64,000 bases of DNA, taken from NCBI RefSeq assembly GCF_003143935.1, contig NZ_QFRX01000001.1, positions 7,784,992 to 7,848,991 on the forward strand, in the 5' to 3' direction. Both the position numbers and the translations under genes were made by a program. How positions within the stretch are numbered: position 1 is the first letter of the stretch; each line of letters starts with the position of its first letter. Below are positions 42,573 through 51,878 of the stretch, piece after piece. Under the pieces are notes generated by a model. The model was not told where the DNA came from. It did no database searches and saw nothing but the letters and a program-made list of their open reading frames with translations. This DNA comes from Streptomyces sp. Act143. GTDB taxonomy: Bacteria; Actinomycetota; Actinomycetes; Streptomycetales; Streptomycetaceae.

Positions 42573-43925
42573 GTGACCGTGAACGCTAAGACCAGCGCGA
42601 GCGCTGGCAACACCTGGCGAGACCTGCCCGCGGCGCAGCAGCCCGAGTACCCCGACCCCGAGGCTCTGCGCGCAGTCGTTGCGGAGCTGGAGTCGTATCC
42701 GCCGCTCGTCTTCGCGGGCGAGTGCGACCAGCTGCGCGCCCGGATGGCGGCCGTCGCCAAGGGAGAGGCGTTCCTCCTCCAGGGCGGCGACTGCGCCGAG
42801 GCCTTCGACGCGGTGTCGGCCGACCACATCCGCAACAAGCTCAAGACCCTGCTCCAGATGGGCGCCGTGCTGACGTACGCCGCGTCCGTCCCCGTGGTGA
42901 AGGTCGGCCGGATCGCCGGCCAGTACTCCAAGCCGCGCTCCAAGGGCACCGAGACCCGCGACGGCGTGACCCTGCCGACCTACCGCGGCGACTCGGTCAA
43001 CGGCTTCGACTTCAACGAGAAGGCCCGTATCCCGGACCCCGAGCGCCTGAAGCGGATGTACAACGCCTCCGCCTCCACGCTCAACCTGGTGCGCGCCTTC
43101 ACCACCGGCGGCTACGCCGACCTGCGCCAGGTGCACGCCTGGAACCAGGACTTCGTGAAGTCGTCCCCCTCCGGCCAGCGCTACGAGCAGCTCGCCCGGG
43201 AGATCGACAACGCGCTGAACTTCATGCGGGCCTGCGGCACCGACCCGGAGGAGTTCAAGACCGTCGAGTTCTACTCCTCGCACGAGGCGCTGCTGCTCGA
43301 CTACGAGTCCGCGCTGACCCGCGTGGACTCGCGCACCGGCCAGCTGTACGACGTCTCCGGCCACATGGTGTGGATCGGTGAGCGCACCCGGCAGCTGGAC
43401 CACGCGCACATCGAGTTCGCCTCGAAGATCCGCAACCCGATCGGCATCAAGCTCGGCCCGACCACCACGGCCGAGGAGGCGTTGCAGTACATCGAGCGCC
43501 TCGACCCGGACCGCGAGCCGGGCCGTCTCACCTTCATCGTGCGCATGGGCGCGGACAAGGTCCGCGACAAGCTGCCCGAGCTGGTCGAGAAGGTCACCGC
43601 GTCCGGCGCCACGGTCGCCTGGGTGACCGACCCGATGCACGGCAACACCTTCGAGGCGGCCTCGGGTCACAAGACCCGCCGCTTCGACGACGTGCTCGAC
43701 GAGGTCAAGGGCTTCTTCGAGGTCCACAAGGCGCTCGGCACCCACCCGGGCGGCATCCACGTGGAGCTCACCGGCGACGACGTCACCGAGTGCGTGGGCG
43801 GCGGCGACGAGATCTTCGTCGACGACCTGCACCAGCGCTACGAGACGGCCTGCGACCCGCGCCTGAACCGCAGCCAGTCGCTCGACCTGGCCTTCCTCGT
43901 CGCGGAGATGTACAGGGACCAGTGA
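42573..43925 (+). CDS. aroH: Class II 3-deoxy-D-arabino-heptulosonate 7-phosphate synthase
   Basis: 450 residues from GTG 42573 (MTVNAKTSAS), supported by TAATGT ending seven bases before it, so a leaderless start. The plant-like class II enzyme shows FAGECDQLRARM, LLQGGDCAEAF, VKVGRIAGQYSKPRS, HMVWIGERTRQLDHAHIEF and WVTDPMHGNT with the metal-binding Cys, His, Glu and Asp. It condenses PEP and erythrose-4-phosphate, the entry to the shikimate pathway. It is divergent from trpL-trpE, so the two aromatic-pathway promoters share one short region. It has no extra regulatory domain. Confidence 0.95.
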   Translation: MTVNAKTSASAGNTWRDLPAAQQPEYPDPEALRAVVAELESYPPLVFAGECDQLRARMAAVAKGEAFLLQGGDCAEAFDAVSADHIRNKLKTLLQMGAVLTYAASVPVVKVGRIAGQYSKPRSKGTETRDGVTLPTYRGDSVNGFDFNEKARIPDPERLKRMYNASASTLNLVRAFTTGGYADLRQVHAWNQDFVKSSPSGQRYEQLAREIDNALNFMRACGTDPEEFKTVEFYSSHEALLLDYESALTRVDSRTGQLYDVSGHMVWIGERTRQLDHAHIEFASKIRNPIGIKLGPTTTAEEALQYIERLDPDREPGRLTFIVRMGADKVRDKLPELVEKVTASGATVAWVTDPMHGNTFEAASGHKTRRFDDVLDEVKGFFEVHKALGTHPGGIHVELTGDDVTECVGGGDEIFVDDLHQRYETACDPRLNRSQSLDLAFLVAEMYRDQ

Positions 43926-43954
43926 GGGTTCCGCCTGTTACAGGGGCATGATGT

Positions 43955-43984
43955 GGGGCGCGGATCACATACGATCCGCGCCCC
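43955..43984 (+). terminator. Terminator after the DAHP synthase gene
   Basis: Perfect 12-bp stem GGGGCGCGGATC with its complement and a 6-nt loop, 30 nt past the stop. Confidence 0.8.
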
Positions 43985-44019
43985 GCACCACTTTTGCGGC
44001 CCCTGTGGGCCGGGTAAGG

Positions 44020-44038
44020 TTAGGTTAGCCTCACCGAT
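44020..44038. promoter_or_regulatory. Iron box (DmdR/IdeR-type operator) upstream of bfd
   Basis: TTAGGTTAGCCTCACCGAT agrees with the TTAGGTTAGGCTCACCTAA iron-box consensus at 16 of 19 positions and lies 46 nt before the bfd start. This predicts iron repression of bacterioferritin-associated ferredoxin, that is, induction for iron release in shortage. Confidence 0.75.
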
Positions 44039-44084
44039 CAATCGGGACGGCACCACTGATCGATCCCGGCGGGAGGTGAACCGC

Positions 44085-44309
44085 GTGTACGTCTGCAGTT
44101 GCTTCGGTGTCACCGAGCAGCAGGTGAAGAAGCACGCGGCGGACGGTGCCTGCACCCCCCGCCAGATAGCCTCCGCCTGCAAGGCGGGCACGGACTGCGG
44201 TTCCTGTGTCCGGCGCATCCAGGCGATCCTGGGCCGGGGCGCGTGCCCCCGCCGTGAGCTCGTCGAGCAGGGCGGGTCGGTCCTGGCGGAACTGGACGAG
44301 GCCGCCTAG
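44085..44309 (+). CDS. bfd: Bacterioferritin-associated ferredoxin (Bfd)
   Basis: 74 residues from GTG 44085 with GGGAGG eight bases upstream. The four cysteines that bind the [2Fe-2S] cluster are seen as VCSCFGVTEQQV and CKAGTDCGSCVRRIQ, the BFD-like fold. Bfd reduces the ferric core of bacterioferritin to release iron. The iron box at 44020 and the converging bacterioferritin gene (4-nt overlap of stops) fit that job. The C-terminal 20 residues are acidic. Confidence 0.93.
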   Translation: MYVCSCFGVTEQQVKKHAADGACTPRQIASACKAGTDCGSCVRRIQAILGRGACPRRELVEQGGSVLAELDEAA

Positions 44310-44785
44310 CTCTCCGGCTGCTCGATCAGCTGCGCGATGTACAGCGCCTCGCCGAGCTTCTCCAGCAGCTCCAGCTGGGTGTCGAGGTAGTCGATGTGGT
44401 GCTCCTCGTCCTCCAGGATCGACTCGAAGATGTTCGCCGACGTGATGTCGCCCTTGGCGCGCATCACCTCGATACCGCGCTTGAGGCGGTCGATCGCCTC
44501 CACCTCGATCTGCCGGTCGGCCTCGAACATCTCCTTGACCGTCTGCCCGACCCGGACGTGGAACAGGCGCTGGTAGTTCGGCAGCCCCTCCAGGAACAGG
44601 ATCCGGTCGGTGAGCACCTCGGCGTGCTTCATCTCGTCGAACGACTCGTGGCGCGTGTACTTCGCGAGCTTCGTCCAGCCGAAGTTCTCCTGCATCTTCG
44701 CGTGCAGGAAGTACTGGTTGATCGCGGTGAGCTCGCCGGTGAGCTGCTCGTTGAGGAATTCGATGACCTCGGGGTCGCCCTGCAT
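44306..44785 (-). CDS. bfr: Bacterioferritin
   Basis: 159 residues, full length. Four-helix ferritin with ferroxidase ligands recognisable in NEQLTGELTAINQYFLH (Glu), TRHESFDEMKHAEVL (E, xxH), IEVEAIDRLKRG and ILEDEEHHIDYLDTQ (Glu, His), plus the inter-subunit haem-binding methionine region near residue 52. The 24-mer oxidises and stores iron. It converges on bfd. About 100 nt upstream of its start there is a run of TAAG-type repeats but no clear iron box, so its control may differ from bfd. Confidence 0.95.
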   Translation of the reverse strand: MQGDPEVIEFLNEQLTGELTAINQYFLHAKMQENFGWTKLAKYTRHESFDEMKHAEVLTDRILFLEGLPNYQRLFHVRVGQTVKEMFEADRQIEVEAIDRLKRGIEVMRAKGDITSANIFESILEDEEHHIDYLDTQLELLEKLGEALYIAQLIEQPES

Positions 44786-44967
44786 CGCAGAGGCTCCTTC
44801 CAGAAAGAACGAGGGGGGACTGGCAGGTTGCGCCGCATCCTTGCACCGCCGCCGAAGATCGTCCAGTAAGTCTTCGCTTAGTAAGTAAGTGCATGCTTAG
44901 TCTGATTTGAGGGGAAACGGTAGGGGGTTGGTCAGGTGTACCGCCTCAGGTCTGTCAGGATGGAGTC

Positions 44968-45600
44968 ATGGGTCAGTCGGTGGAGCGCGAAAGTGGAGAA
45001 GCGGCGCACTCCGAGCTTCCGCCGGGGCAGCGACTGCAGCGTGGCTGGCCCGTCACGCACTACGGACCGGTCCCCAAGTTCCGCCCCGAACGCTGGGAGT
45101 TCCGGGTCTTCGGCGCCACCGCGGACGGCGAGAAGCGCTGCTGGAACCACGAGGAGTTCACGGCCCTGCCGCACACCTCGGTCGTGGCGGACCTGCACTG
45201 CGTGACGAAGTTCAGCATGCTGGGCGCCGAGTGGGGCGGGGTCCCCGCCCGGACCGTCCTGGAGATCGCCCCGCCCGCGCCGGACGTCACTCATGTGATG
45301 GTGTGGGCCGAGTACGGCTTCAGCTCCAACCTGCGTCTCGCGGACTTCGCCGCCGACCGCGCGATCTTCGCCACCCACAAGGACGGCGAGCTGCTCACCG
45401 CCGAACACGGCTTCCCGCTCCGCCTGGTCGTGCCGCATCTGTACGCCTGGAAGGGACCCAAATGGGTCCGCGGCGTCGAGTACATGACCGCCGACCGCCG
45501 TGGCTTCTGGGAGGAGCGCGGCTATCACAACATCGGTGATCCCTGGAAAGAGCAGCGGTACTCGTACCAGGAGGAGCCCGGGGACGGCCCGGAGCTCTGA
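44968..45600 (+). CDS. Sulfite-oxidase-fold molybdopterin oxidoreductase
   Basis: 210 residues, the core SUOX domain without haem domain or C-terminal dimer domain and without a signal peptide. The molybdenum ligand is the cysteine in DLHCVTKFS; flanking VVADLHC and WGGVPARTVLE match the YuiH/sulfite oxidase-like family, and the end has WKGPKWVRGVEYM. These small cytoplasmic enzymes are usually named sulfite oxidase-like oxidoreductases; their substrate is uncertain. The ATG at 44968 has GGATGGAG overlapping, a short spacing. It converges on the DUF4396-type gene with 18 nt between stops. Confidence 0.88.
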   Translation: MGQSVERESGEAAHSELPPGQRLQRGWPVTHYGPVPKFRPERWEFRVFGATADGEKRCWNHEEFTALPHTSVVADLHCVTKFSMLGAEWGGVPARTVLEIAPPAPDVTHVMVWAEYGFSSNLRLADFAADRAIFATHKDGELLTAEHGFPLRLVVPHLYAWKGPKWVRGVEYMTADRRGFWEERGYHNIGDPWKEQRYSYQEEPGDGPEL

Positions 45601-45618
45601 CTCCTGGTCCTGCCCGGT

Positions 45619-46116
45619 TCAGTGGTGGTACTGGTGCACCACCGCGTGCCCCTTGCCGCGGCCGATCGTCCACTTGTTGACCGGGGTCGTCACGACGAAG
45701 GCGACGACGAGGGAGATCGCCAGCGTGCCCCAGAACAGCAGGTCGTCCAGCGTGGCGTCCATCGCGCCCGGCCAGAGCGCGATCACGCCGTTGTCGACCA
45801 GTTCCATCACGGCGATCGACAGGGTGTCGGCGGCCAGCGCCACCTTCACGGCGGTCCCGAGGCCCACGCCGGCCTTCAGGACGCCCCGCAGGGTGAGCGA
45901 GTAGCCGAAGAGGAACGCGAGGACGATCGCCAGGACGGTCGTCGGCAGGTTCCCCCAGCCGAGCGCGGTGCCGATGACCATGCCGAGCACTTCGCCGATG
46001 GCGCACCCCGTGAGGCAGTGGAGGGTGGCCTGGATCGCCATGGCCCAGCTGCTGCCGGGTGCGTGATGCCCCTCGTGCTGGTGGTGAGCGTGGTCTGTGT
46101 GCGCCTCGTGTTGCAT
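45619..46116 (-). CDS. His-rich DUF4396-type membrane protein, copper-linked
   Basis: 165 residues from ATG 46116 with GGGGG six bases upstream; a TTG four codons earlier is weaker. The N-terminal 25 residues are packed with histidines (MQHEAHTDHAHHQHEGHH), a likely metal-binding tail. Four membrane helices follow, with LHCLTGCAIGEVLGM carrying conserved cysteines and a His/Tyr tail at the C-terminus (HAVVHQYHH). I recognise the core as DUF4396. A CsoR-type operator lies over its promoter, which points to copper handling. Transport direction and partner are unknown. Confidence 0.82.
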   Translation of the reverse strand: MQHEAHTDHAHHQHEGHHAPGSSWAMAIQATLHCLTGCAIGEVLGMVIGTALGWGNLPTTVLAIVLAFLFGYSLTLRGVLKAGVGLGTAVKVALAADTLSIAVMELVDNGVIALWPGAMDATLDDLLFWGTLAISLVVAFVVTTPVNKWTIGRGKGHAVVHQYHH

Positions 46117-46163
46117 GCGTGCCCCCAACGTCAGGTGACGGTTCCTGCATCGAGAAGAACCGT

Positions 46164-46180
46164 ATACCCCCCAGGGGTAT
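46164..46180. promoter_or_regulatory. CsoR-type copper operator
   Basis: ATACCCC-N3-GGGGTAT, a perfect 7-bp inverted repeat in the GTATACCCCCCAGGGGTAT context known for the copper repressor CsoR. It overlaps a TACGGT -10 box on the minus strand, upstream of the DUF4396-type gene. Cu(I) should relieve repression. Confidence 0.8.
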
Positions 46181-46191
46181 TCCGTAGCGGC

Positions 46192-47055
46192 TTATGCGTC
46201 GCGAAGTTTCTTCAGCCGCTCCACGTCCGCCGCGTGCCCCTCCTTGCCGCCGGGAGTCTCGATGATCAGTGGTACGCCCGCCGTGGCCGGGTGGGTCATC
46301 AGCGCCCGGAACGGGTCCTCGCCGATGTGCCCGGCGCCGATGTTCTCGTGCCGGTCCTTGTGGGCGCCGACGACGTCCTTGGAGTCGTTGGCGTGGATCA
46401 GCTTCAGCCGCCCCTCGCCGACGGTGTCGACCAGCAGGTCGAGCGTCTGGTGCATGCCGGACGGGCCGGTCAGGTCGTGGCCCGCGGCGAAGATGTGGCA
46501 GGTGTCCAGGCAGACCCCGAGCTTCGGGTGCGCGTCCAGCGCCTCGAAGTACGGTCCGAAGTCCCAGGTGCGCGAGCACAGCGAGGAGCCCTGCCCGGCC
46601 GTCGACTCCAGCAGCAGGAACGGGTCGTCGTCGTGGGTGAGCTCGTCGAGCAGCGGCAACAGGTGCTCCCGTACCTGCTTCAGTGCCACGGACCGGTCCC
46701 GTCCGCCGGTCGCGCTGCCCGTGTGCACGACCACGCCGAGCGCCCCGATCTCCCGCCCGCGCCGCAGCGAGTGCCGCATGCTCTCCACCGACTTCTCCAC
46801 GGTCGCCTCGGTGTGCGAGCCGAAGTTGATCAGATACGGGGCATGGACGTACGCCGGGATCGACTCCGCCGCGCAGGCCGCCCGGAACTCCTCGTCCTGT
46901 CGCGGGTTGCCGACGGGCGTGGCCCAGCCGCGCGGGTTGGCGACGAAGACCTGCACGGTCTCGGCCCTGAGATCACGGGCGTAGGACAGACCGACGGAGT
47001 TCAGACCGCCGGCCACGGGGACGTGGCCGCCGACGGGGTTGCGCTGAGTCATCAC
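46192..47055 (-). CDS. nfo: Endonuclease IV (AP endonuclease)
   Basis: 287 residues, TIM-barrel fold. Metal ligands are recognisable in YVHAPYLINFGS (His), GVVVHTGSATGG (His), LLLESTAGQGSSL (Glu), GVCLDTCHIFAAGHDL (Asp, His), IHANDSKDVVGAHKDRHENIGAGHIG (split motif with Asp/His pairs) and PLIIETPGG (Glu), giving three zincs. It cuts the DNA backbone at abasic sites in base-excision repair. Two ATG codons open the frame; either may be used. It is upstream of the copper-linked gene on the same strand but separated from it by an own promoter. Confidence 0.94.
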   Translation of the reverse strand: MMTQRNPVGGHVPVAGGLNSVGLSYARDLRAETVQVFVANPRGWATPVGNPRQDEEFRAACAAESIPAYVHAPYLINFGSHTEATVEKSVESMRHSLRRGREIGALGVVVHTGSATGGRDRSVALKQVREHLLPLLDELTHDDDPFLLLESTAGQGSSLCSRTWDFGPYFEALDAHPKLGVCLDTCHIFAAGHDLTGPSGMHQTLDLLVDTVGEGRLKLIHANDSKDVVGAHKDRHENIGAGHIGEDPFRALMTHPATAGVPLIIETPGGKEGHAADVERLKKLRDA

Positions 47056-47110
47056 CCGTTCAGGGTGTCATGCGTGGGGGAGTGCCCCGTCGGCGGTCCG
47101 GGCTCCGGGC

Positions 47111-49039
47111 TCAGCGGATCTCGATCGTGATCGTCGACCCCTTGGGCGCGGTGTCGCCGCCGTCCACGGACTGGCCCTTGACGGTGTCACCGAACAGCCC
47201 GAGGATGCCGCGGTCTTCGTCGACCTCGAACCCGGCCGCCTCCAGCGCGGACTTCGCGTCGTCGACGCTGTCACCCACTACGTCCGGGACCTCGACCATC
47301 TCCGGACCCTTGGAGATCGTCAGCGTCACGGTGTCGCCCTCGGCGGCCTCGCTGCCCTCGCCCGGCGTCTGGGCGGCGACCTGGCCCTTGTCGAACTCGG
47401 AGTTGACCTGCTCGGTGGCGACCTTCACCTTCAGGCCCGCCTCCGTCAGGTCCGCCTTGGCGTCCTCCAGGCTCTCGCCGGTGACGTCCGGGACGTCGAC
47501 CGGGCTGCCCTTGCTGACGACCAGGGCGACGGCCGTGCCCGCGTGGAGCTTGGTGCCGCTCTCGGGGTCGGTGCGGATCACGAAGCCCTTGATGACGTCG
47601 GAGCTGAACTCCCGGGTCACCATGCCCGGCTCCAGCCCGTCGTTCTTCAGCCGGGTCCGCGCCTTGTCCAGCCGGTAGCCCTTGAGGTCGGCCAGCTGCA
47701 CGGTCTCGGGGCCGTCGGACACGGTGAGCGTCACCGAGTCGTTGCTCCGGATACGGGTGCCCACCTCCGGATCGGAGCTGATGACCCGGCCCCGCTTCAC
47801 GGTGTCGCTGTAGGCGTGCTGCACCTTGCCGACGTCGAGGCCCTCCTGGGAGAGCCGCTCGCGGGCCTGCGCCTCGGTCTTCCCGATCAGCGCCGGGACC
47901 TTGGTGAACTGCCCGGAGTTGATGTACCAGACACCCGCGCCGACGCCGAGGATCAGCAGCAGGGCGACGACGATCGCCAGCGGCCCGCGCGGCGGGCCCG
48001 AACGCCGCCGGGGCGGCAGGGGCGGCGGGGTCTCCAGCCGGCTCGTGCGGTGCATCAGCTGCTGCGGATCGTCGTCGTTGACGGGCAGCGGACGCGGCAC
48101 CGTCAGCGAGCGCGGGATGACACTCGTCCGGTCTTCCGCGATGTCGTGGTCCACCGACAGCGCCTGCGGCGGCACGGCGTCCAGCTGGTCCGCGCTGAGC
48201 GCGGCACGCGCCTCGCGGACCTGGGCGAGCAGCGCCACCGCGTCGTACGGGCGCACGTCCGGGGTGCGGGCGGTCGCCGACGCGACCAGTTCGTCCAGCT
48301 CGAACGGCAGGCCCGGCACGATCGCCGAGGGCGGCGGGACGTCGTCGTGCAGGTGCTTGTAGAGGACGATGGCGGGGGAGTCCCCGTCGTGCGGCTTCTG
48401 GCCGGTCAGCATCTCGTACAGCACCACACCGCACGCGTACACGTCGACGCGGGCGTCGGTGGCGCCCGGCTGTTCGATCTGCTCGGGCGCGAGGTAGGAG
48501 ACGGTGCCCAGCACGGTGCCGCTGGTGTTGGTGACGGTGTCGACCGAGCGGACGAGCCCGAAGTCGGCCACCTTGACCCGGCCGTCATCCCCTATGAGGA
48601 CGTTCTCCGGCTTCATGTCCCGGTGCACGAACCCGGCGCGGTGCGCGGCACCGAGCGCGGCCAGCACCGGCTCCAGGATGTCGAGCGCGGCCCGCGGCTG
48701 CAGCGCCCCGCGGTCGCGCAGCACGTCCCGCAGGGTGCAGCCGGCGACGTACTCCATGGCGAGATAGACGTACGACCCGTCGGTGCCCTGGTCGAAGACC
48801 TGCACCACGTTGGGGTGGGCGAGCCGGGCGACGGACTTGGCCTCGCGGATGAACCGCTCGACGAAGGTGCCGTCGGCCGCGAGACCGGGGTGCATCACCT
48901 TCAGGGCGAGCACGCGGTCGAGGCGGGTGTCCAGGGCCCGGTAGACCGTGGCCATCCCGCCGACGGCGATCCGCGCTTCCACGCGGTACCGGCCGTCGAG
49001 CACCTGCCCGACCAGAGGGTCCTGAAGGGTCGTATCCAC
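47111..49039 (-). CDS. PASTA-domain Ser/Thr protein kinase (PknB/StkP type)
   Basis: 642 residues from GTG 49039; TACACT ends seven bases before it, so a leaderless message, and the frame upstream is not used. Kinase domain (about 18-280) with K47, HRDMKPEN (139-146) and DFG (159-161). A Pro/Arg-rich juxtamembrane region and one membrane helix (GPLAIVVALLLILGVGAGVWYI) lead to four extracellular PASTA repeats of about 67 residues each. PASTA domains bind muropeptides or lipid II, so the kinase should couple cell-wall state to growth or dormancy. Confidence 0.95.
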   Translation of the reverse strand: MDTTLQDPLVGQVLDGRYRVEARIAVGGMATVYRALDTRLDRVLALKVMHPGLAADGTFVERFIREAKSVARLAHPNVVQVFDQGTDGSYVYLAMEYVAGCTLRDVLRDRGALQPRAALDILEPVLAALGAAHRAGFVHRDMKPENVLIGDDGRVKVADFGLVRSVDTVTNTSGTVLGTVSYLAPEQIEQPGATDARVDVYACGVVLYEMLTGQKPHDGDSPAIVLYKHLHDDVPPPSAIVPGLPFELDELVASATARTPDVRPYDAVALLAQVREARAALSADQLDAVPPQALSVDHDIAEDRTSVIPRSLTVPRPLPVNDDDPQQLMHRTSRLETPPPLPPRRRSGPPRGPLAIVVALLLILGVGAGVWYINSGQFTKVPALIGKTEAQARERLSQEGLDVGKVQHAYSDTVKRGRVISSDPEVGTRIRSNDSVTLTVSDGPETVQLADLKGYRLDKARTRLKNDGLEPGMVTREFSSDVIKGFVIRTDPESGTKLHAGTAVALVVSKGSPVDVPDVTGESLEDAKADLTEAGLKVKVATEQVNSEFDKGQVAAQTPGEGSEAAEGDTVTLTISKGPEMVEVPDVVGDSVDDAKSALEAAGFEVDEDRGILGLFGDTVKGQSVDGGDTAPKGSTITIEIR

Positions 49040-49157
49040 GCAGGTGAGTGTACGAGCCGAGACTGACAGGGCCGGGGGTTCGGGTGAGATCGGGGCGGGA
49101 CTGAAGCCGAGCTGTGACGGACCTCGCACCCGCTCCCGTATCTCGTCGAACGTACGT

Positions 49158-49955
<798 letters not shown>

Positions 49956-50156
49956 TCAGCCTCCTTGGACGGCGGTGAGGACCTCGACGCGGTCCCCCTC
50001 GGAGAGGGGCGTCGACGGCCACTGCGCGCGCGGGACGACGGTTTCGTTGAGGGCGGCGGCCACTCCCGAGGGCGCCGCGGTGAGGGCGCGCACGACGGTG
50101 TCGAGCGCGGTGCCGGGCGCGAAGACGCGCGGCTCCCCGTTGACGGAGATGTTCAT
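49956..50156 (-). CDS. thiS: Sulfur carrier protein ThiS
   Basis: 66 residues, ubiquitin-like beta-grasp fold ending in the obligatory Gly-Gly (LTAVQGG), which is adenylated and thiocarboxylated to carry sulfur. MNISVNGEPRVFAPGTALDTVV is typical. The ATG overlaps the thiO stop (4 nt) and thiG follows after 3 nt. No thiF is present here; another E1-like protein must activate it. Confidence 0.95.
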   Translation of the reverse strand: MNISVNGEPRVFAPGTALDTVVRALTAAPSGVAAALNETVVPRAQWPSTPLSEGDRVEVLTAVQGG

Positions 50157-51313
50157 GCGGGCTGCTCCGTGAGGTGCTCGGCGAAACGCCTGGGGGTGAA
50201 GGGACGGGCCTCGTCCGGGAGTTCACCGGTGGTGAGGGCGTGCGCCATCGCGTCCCCGGTGACCGGCGTCAGCAGCACGCCGTTGCGGTAGTGGCCGGTG
50301 GCCAGCAGCAGCCCCGGCAGTCCGGTCGGGCCGAGCAGCGGCGCGTTGTCGGGGGAGCCGGGGCGCAGCCCGGCGCGGGTCTCGGTCAGCGGCAGTTCGG
50401 TGATGCCGGGGACCAGCTCATGGGCGTCGCGCAGCAGCTCGTACACCCCGCCCGCGGTCACCGTCGTGTCCCAGCCCAGCTCCTCGCTGGTCGCCCCGAT
50501 CACCAGCTCGCCGTTCTCGCGCGGCACCAGATAGACGTGGCTGCCGCGCACCACGGCCCGCACGGTCCGGCTCAGGAAGGGCGCGTACCGCCGCGGCACG
50601 GTCAGCCGCAGCACCTGACCCTTCACCGGGCGGACGGGCGGCAGCACGGCGTCCGGGACGCCGTCGAGGCGGCCGCTGAGGCTGCCCGCGGCCAGCACGA
50701 CCTGGCTCGCGCCCAGCCGCGTACCGTCGGTCGTCGTGACCCCGGCGGCCCGGTCCCGAAGGACGTCCAGACGCTCGGCCCAGTCTCGGTGGAACTCCAC
50801 GCCCGCCCGCTCACAGGCGGCCAGCAGGGCCTGCGTCAGCCGCCGCGGGTCGATCTGGTGGTCGCCGTCCACCCGCAGCCCGCCGCGCACGCCCGGCGCG
50901 AGCATCGGCTCCAGGCGCCGGCACTCCCGCCCGGACAGCCACTCCGACTCCAGCCCCGACTGCTGCTGGAGGGCGTGCAGTTCGCGCAGGTGGGCGCGGT
51001 CGTCGGCGTCCAGTGCCACGGCGAGCGTGCCGCTGCGGCGGTAGCCGAGGTCGAGTCCGGTCAGCTCGGTCAGCTCGGCCGCGAAGTCCGGATAGCGGCG
51101 GGCCGAGGCCAGGTTCAGGCCGAGCAGGGTCTGCTCGCCGTAGTGCAGTTCGGTGACGGCGGCCAGCATGCCGGCCGCCACTTGGGCCGCCCCGCCGCCC
51201 GGTGCGGGGTCCACCACGGCCGTGGCGAAACCGCGCTGCGCGGCCCGCCAGGCCGTGACGAGGCCGATGATTCCGCCCCCGACGACGAGGACGTCTGACG
51301 TACGTGAGGACAT
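50153..51313 (-). CDS. thiO: Glycine oxidase ThiO
   Basis: 386 residues, D-amino-acid-oxidase fold. FAD loop DVLVVGGGIIGLVTAWRAAQRG at the N-terminus, a second cofactor segment VVLAAGSLSG, and the C-terminal RAGLRPGSPDNAPLLGPTGLPGLLLATGHYRNG with the substrate-binding Arg and Tyr/His. It oxidises glycine to the imine used by ThiG. It is the first gene of the thi operon: the TPP aptamer ends just upstream, with AGGGAGGGG as ribosome site overlapping its 3' edge, so translational control is likely. Confidence 0.94.
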   Translation of the reverse strand: MSSRTSDVLVVGGGIIGLVTAWRAAQRGFATAVVDPAPGGGAAQVAAGMLAAVTELHYGEQTLLGLNLASARRYPDFAAELTELTGLDLGYRRSGTLAVALDADDRAHLRELHALQQQSGLESEWLSGRECRRLEPMLAPGVRGGLRVDGDHQIDPRRLTQALLAACERAGVEFHRDWAERLDVLRDRAAGVTTTDGTRLGASQVVLAAGSLSGRLDGVPDAVLPPVRPVKGQVLRLTVPRRYAPFLSRTVRAVVRGSHVYLVPRENGELVIGATSEELGWDTTVTAGGVYELLRDAHELVPGITELPLTETRAGLRPGSPDNAPLLGPTGLPGLLLATGHYRNGVLLTPVTGDAMAHALTTGELPDEARPFTPRRFAEHLTEQPA

Positions 51314-51326
51314 GGGCGTCCAGCCC

Positions 51327-51418
51327 CTCCCTTCGCCGGCATGACCCGGATCAGGTTCGTACGGTCGGAGGCCGCCAGCCTCCCTCTCAGCCCGGTGCGT
51401 CCGGGCTCCCGCGAGTGC
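51327..51418 (-). ncRNA. TPP riboswitch (THI element)
   Basis: Read on the minus strand: GCACTCGCGGGAGCCCGG, CCGGGCTGAGAGGGAGGC, then CGTACGAACCTGATCCGGGTC and ATGCCGGCGAAGGGAG, all canonical THI-box parts. The element runs into the thiO ribosome-binding site, 14 nt before the ATG. TPP binding should shut off thiO-thiS-thiG. Confidence 0.95.
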
Positions 51419-51474
51419 TCTACGGTGGCCACCCTAGCTCCCGGAGCTTCGCCCTCGTAAGGAGGCCTGCTGCC

Positions 51475-51846
51475 ATGGCCCGCTCGCTGGACGGCCTCGT
51501 CCTCGCCCCCGTCGCCGACCAGGCCCCAGGTCAGGTGGGCACCCGGACCCGGTTCACGTACCACGAGAAGGACGGTGAGATCTGGGCCGAGTACGCGGGC
51601 GGCGATGTCGTGCGCGGGCATCTGGTGGGCACGCGCGCGGGCGACCGGCTCGACTTCCGGTACGTCCAGCTCAAGACCGACGGGACGACGTCGAGCGGGC
51701 ACTGCGTGTCCACGGTCGTCGAACTCGCCGACGGGCGGCTGCGCCTGGAGGAGAGCTGGCAGTGGGAGTCGCAGCCGGGGAGCGGCACCAGCGTCGTGGA
51801 GCAGATCGCGCAGGGTGTGCAGCAGGTCACGGCGCACGACTCCTGA
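51475..51846 (+). CDS. Small beta-barrel-like protein (family misnamed n-acetylglutamate synthase)
   Basis: 123 residues from ATG 51475 with AAGGAGG nine bases upstream. The sequence is almost all beta strand with conserved aromatic and Gly turns: TRFTYHEKDGEIWAEYAGGDVVRGHLVG, LDFRYVQL, SGHCVSTVVEL and LEESWQWES. This pattern occurs in a widespread small family that databases sometimes call n-acetylglutamate synthase without evidence. It probably binds a small ligand in a lipocalin-like barrel. It is divergent from thiO and followed by a FAD oxidoreductase with its own promoter. Function unknown. Confidence 0.7.
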   Translation: MARSLDGLVLAPVADQAPGQVGTRTRFTYHEKDGEIWAEYAGGDVVRGHLVGTRAGDRLDFRYVQLKTDGTTSSGHCVSTVVELADGRLRLEESWQWESQPGSGTSVVEQIAQGVQQVTAHDS

Positions 51847-51872
51847 CTGACGAAATGTCAGTTGTCTATGGT
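51843..51872 (+). promoter_or_regulatory. Promoter with embedded palindrome for the FAD oxidoreductase gene
   Basis: CTGACT (51843-51848), 18-nt spacer, TATGGT (51867-51872), then six bases to the GTG at 51879. Inside the spacer ACTGAC-N5-GTCAGT (51846-51862) is a perfect inverted repeat that could be bound by a repressor. Confidence 0.6.
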
Positions 51873-51878
51873 GATCAG

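Noticed and set aside
44870-44900. TAAG-rich repeats upstream of bfr as an iron box
   Set aside because: The spacing and sequence do not match the 19-bp iron-box pattern, so no regulator could be named.
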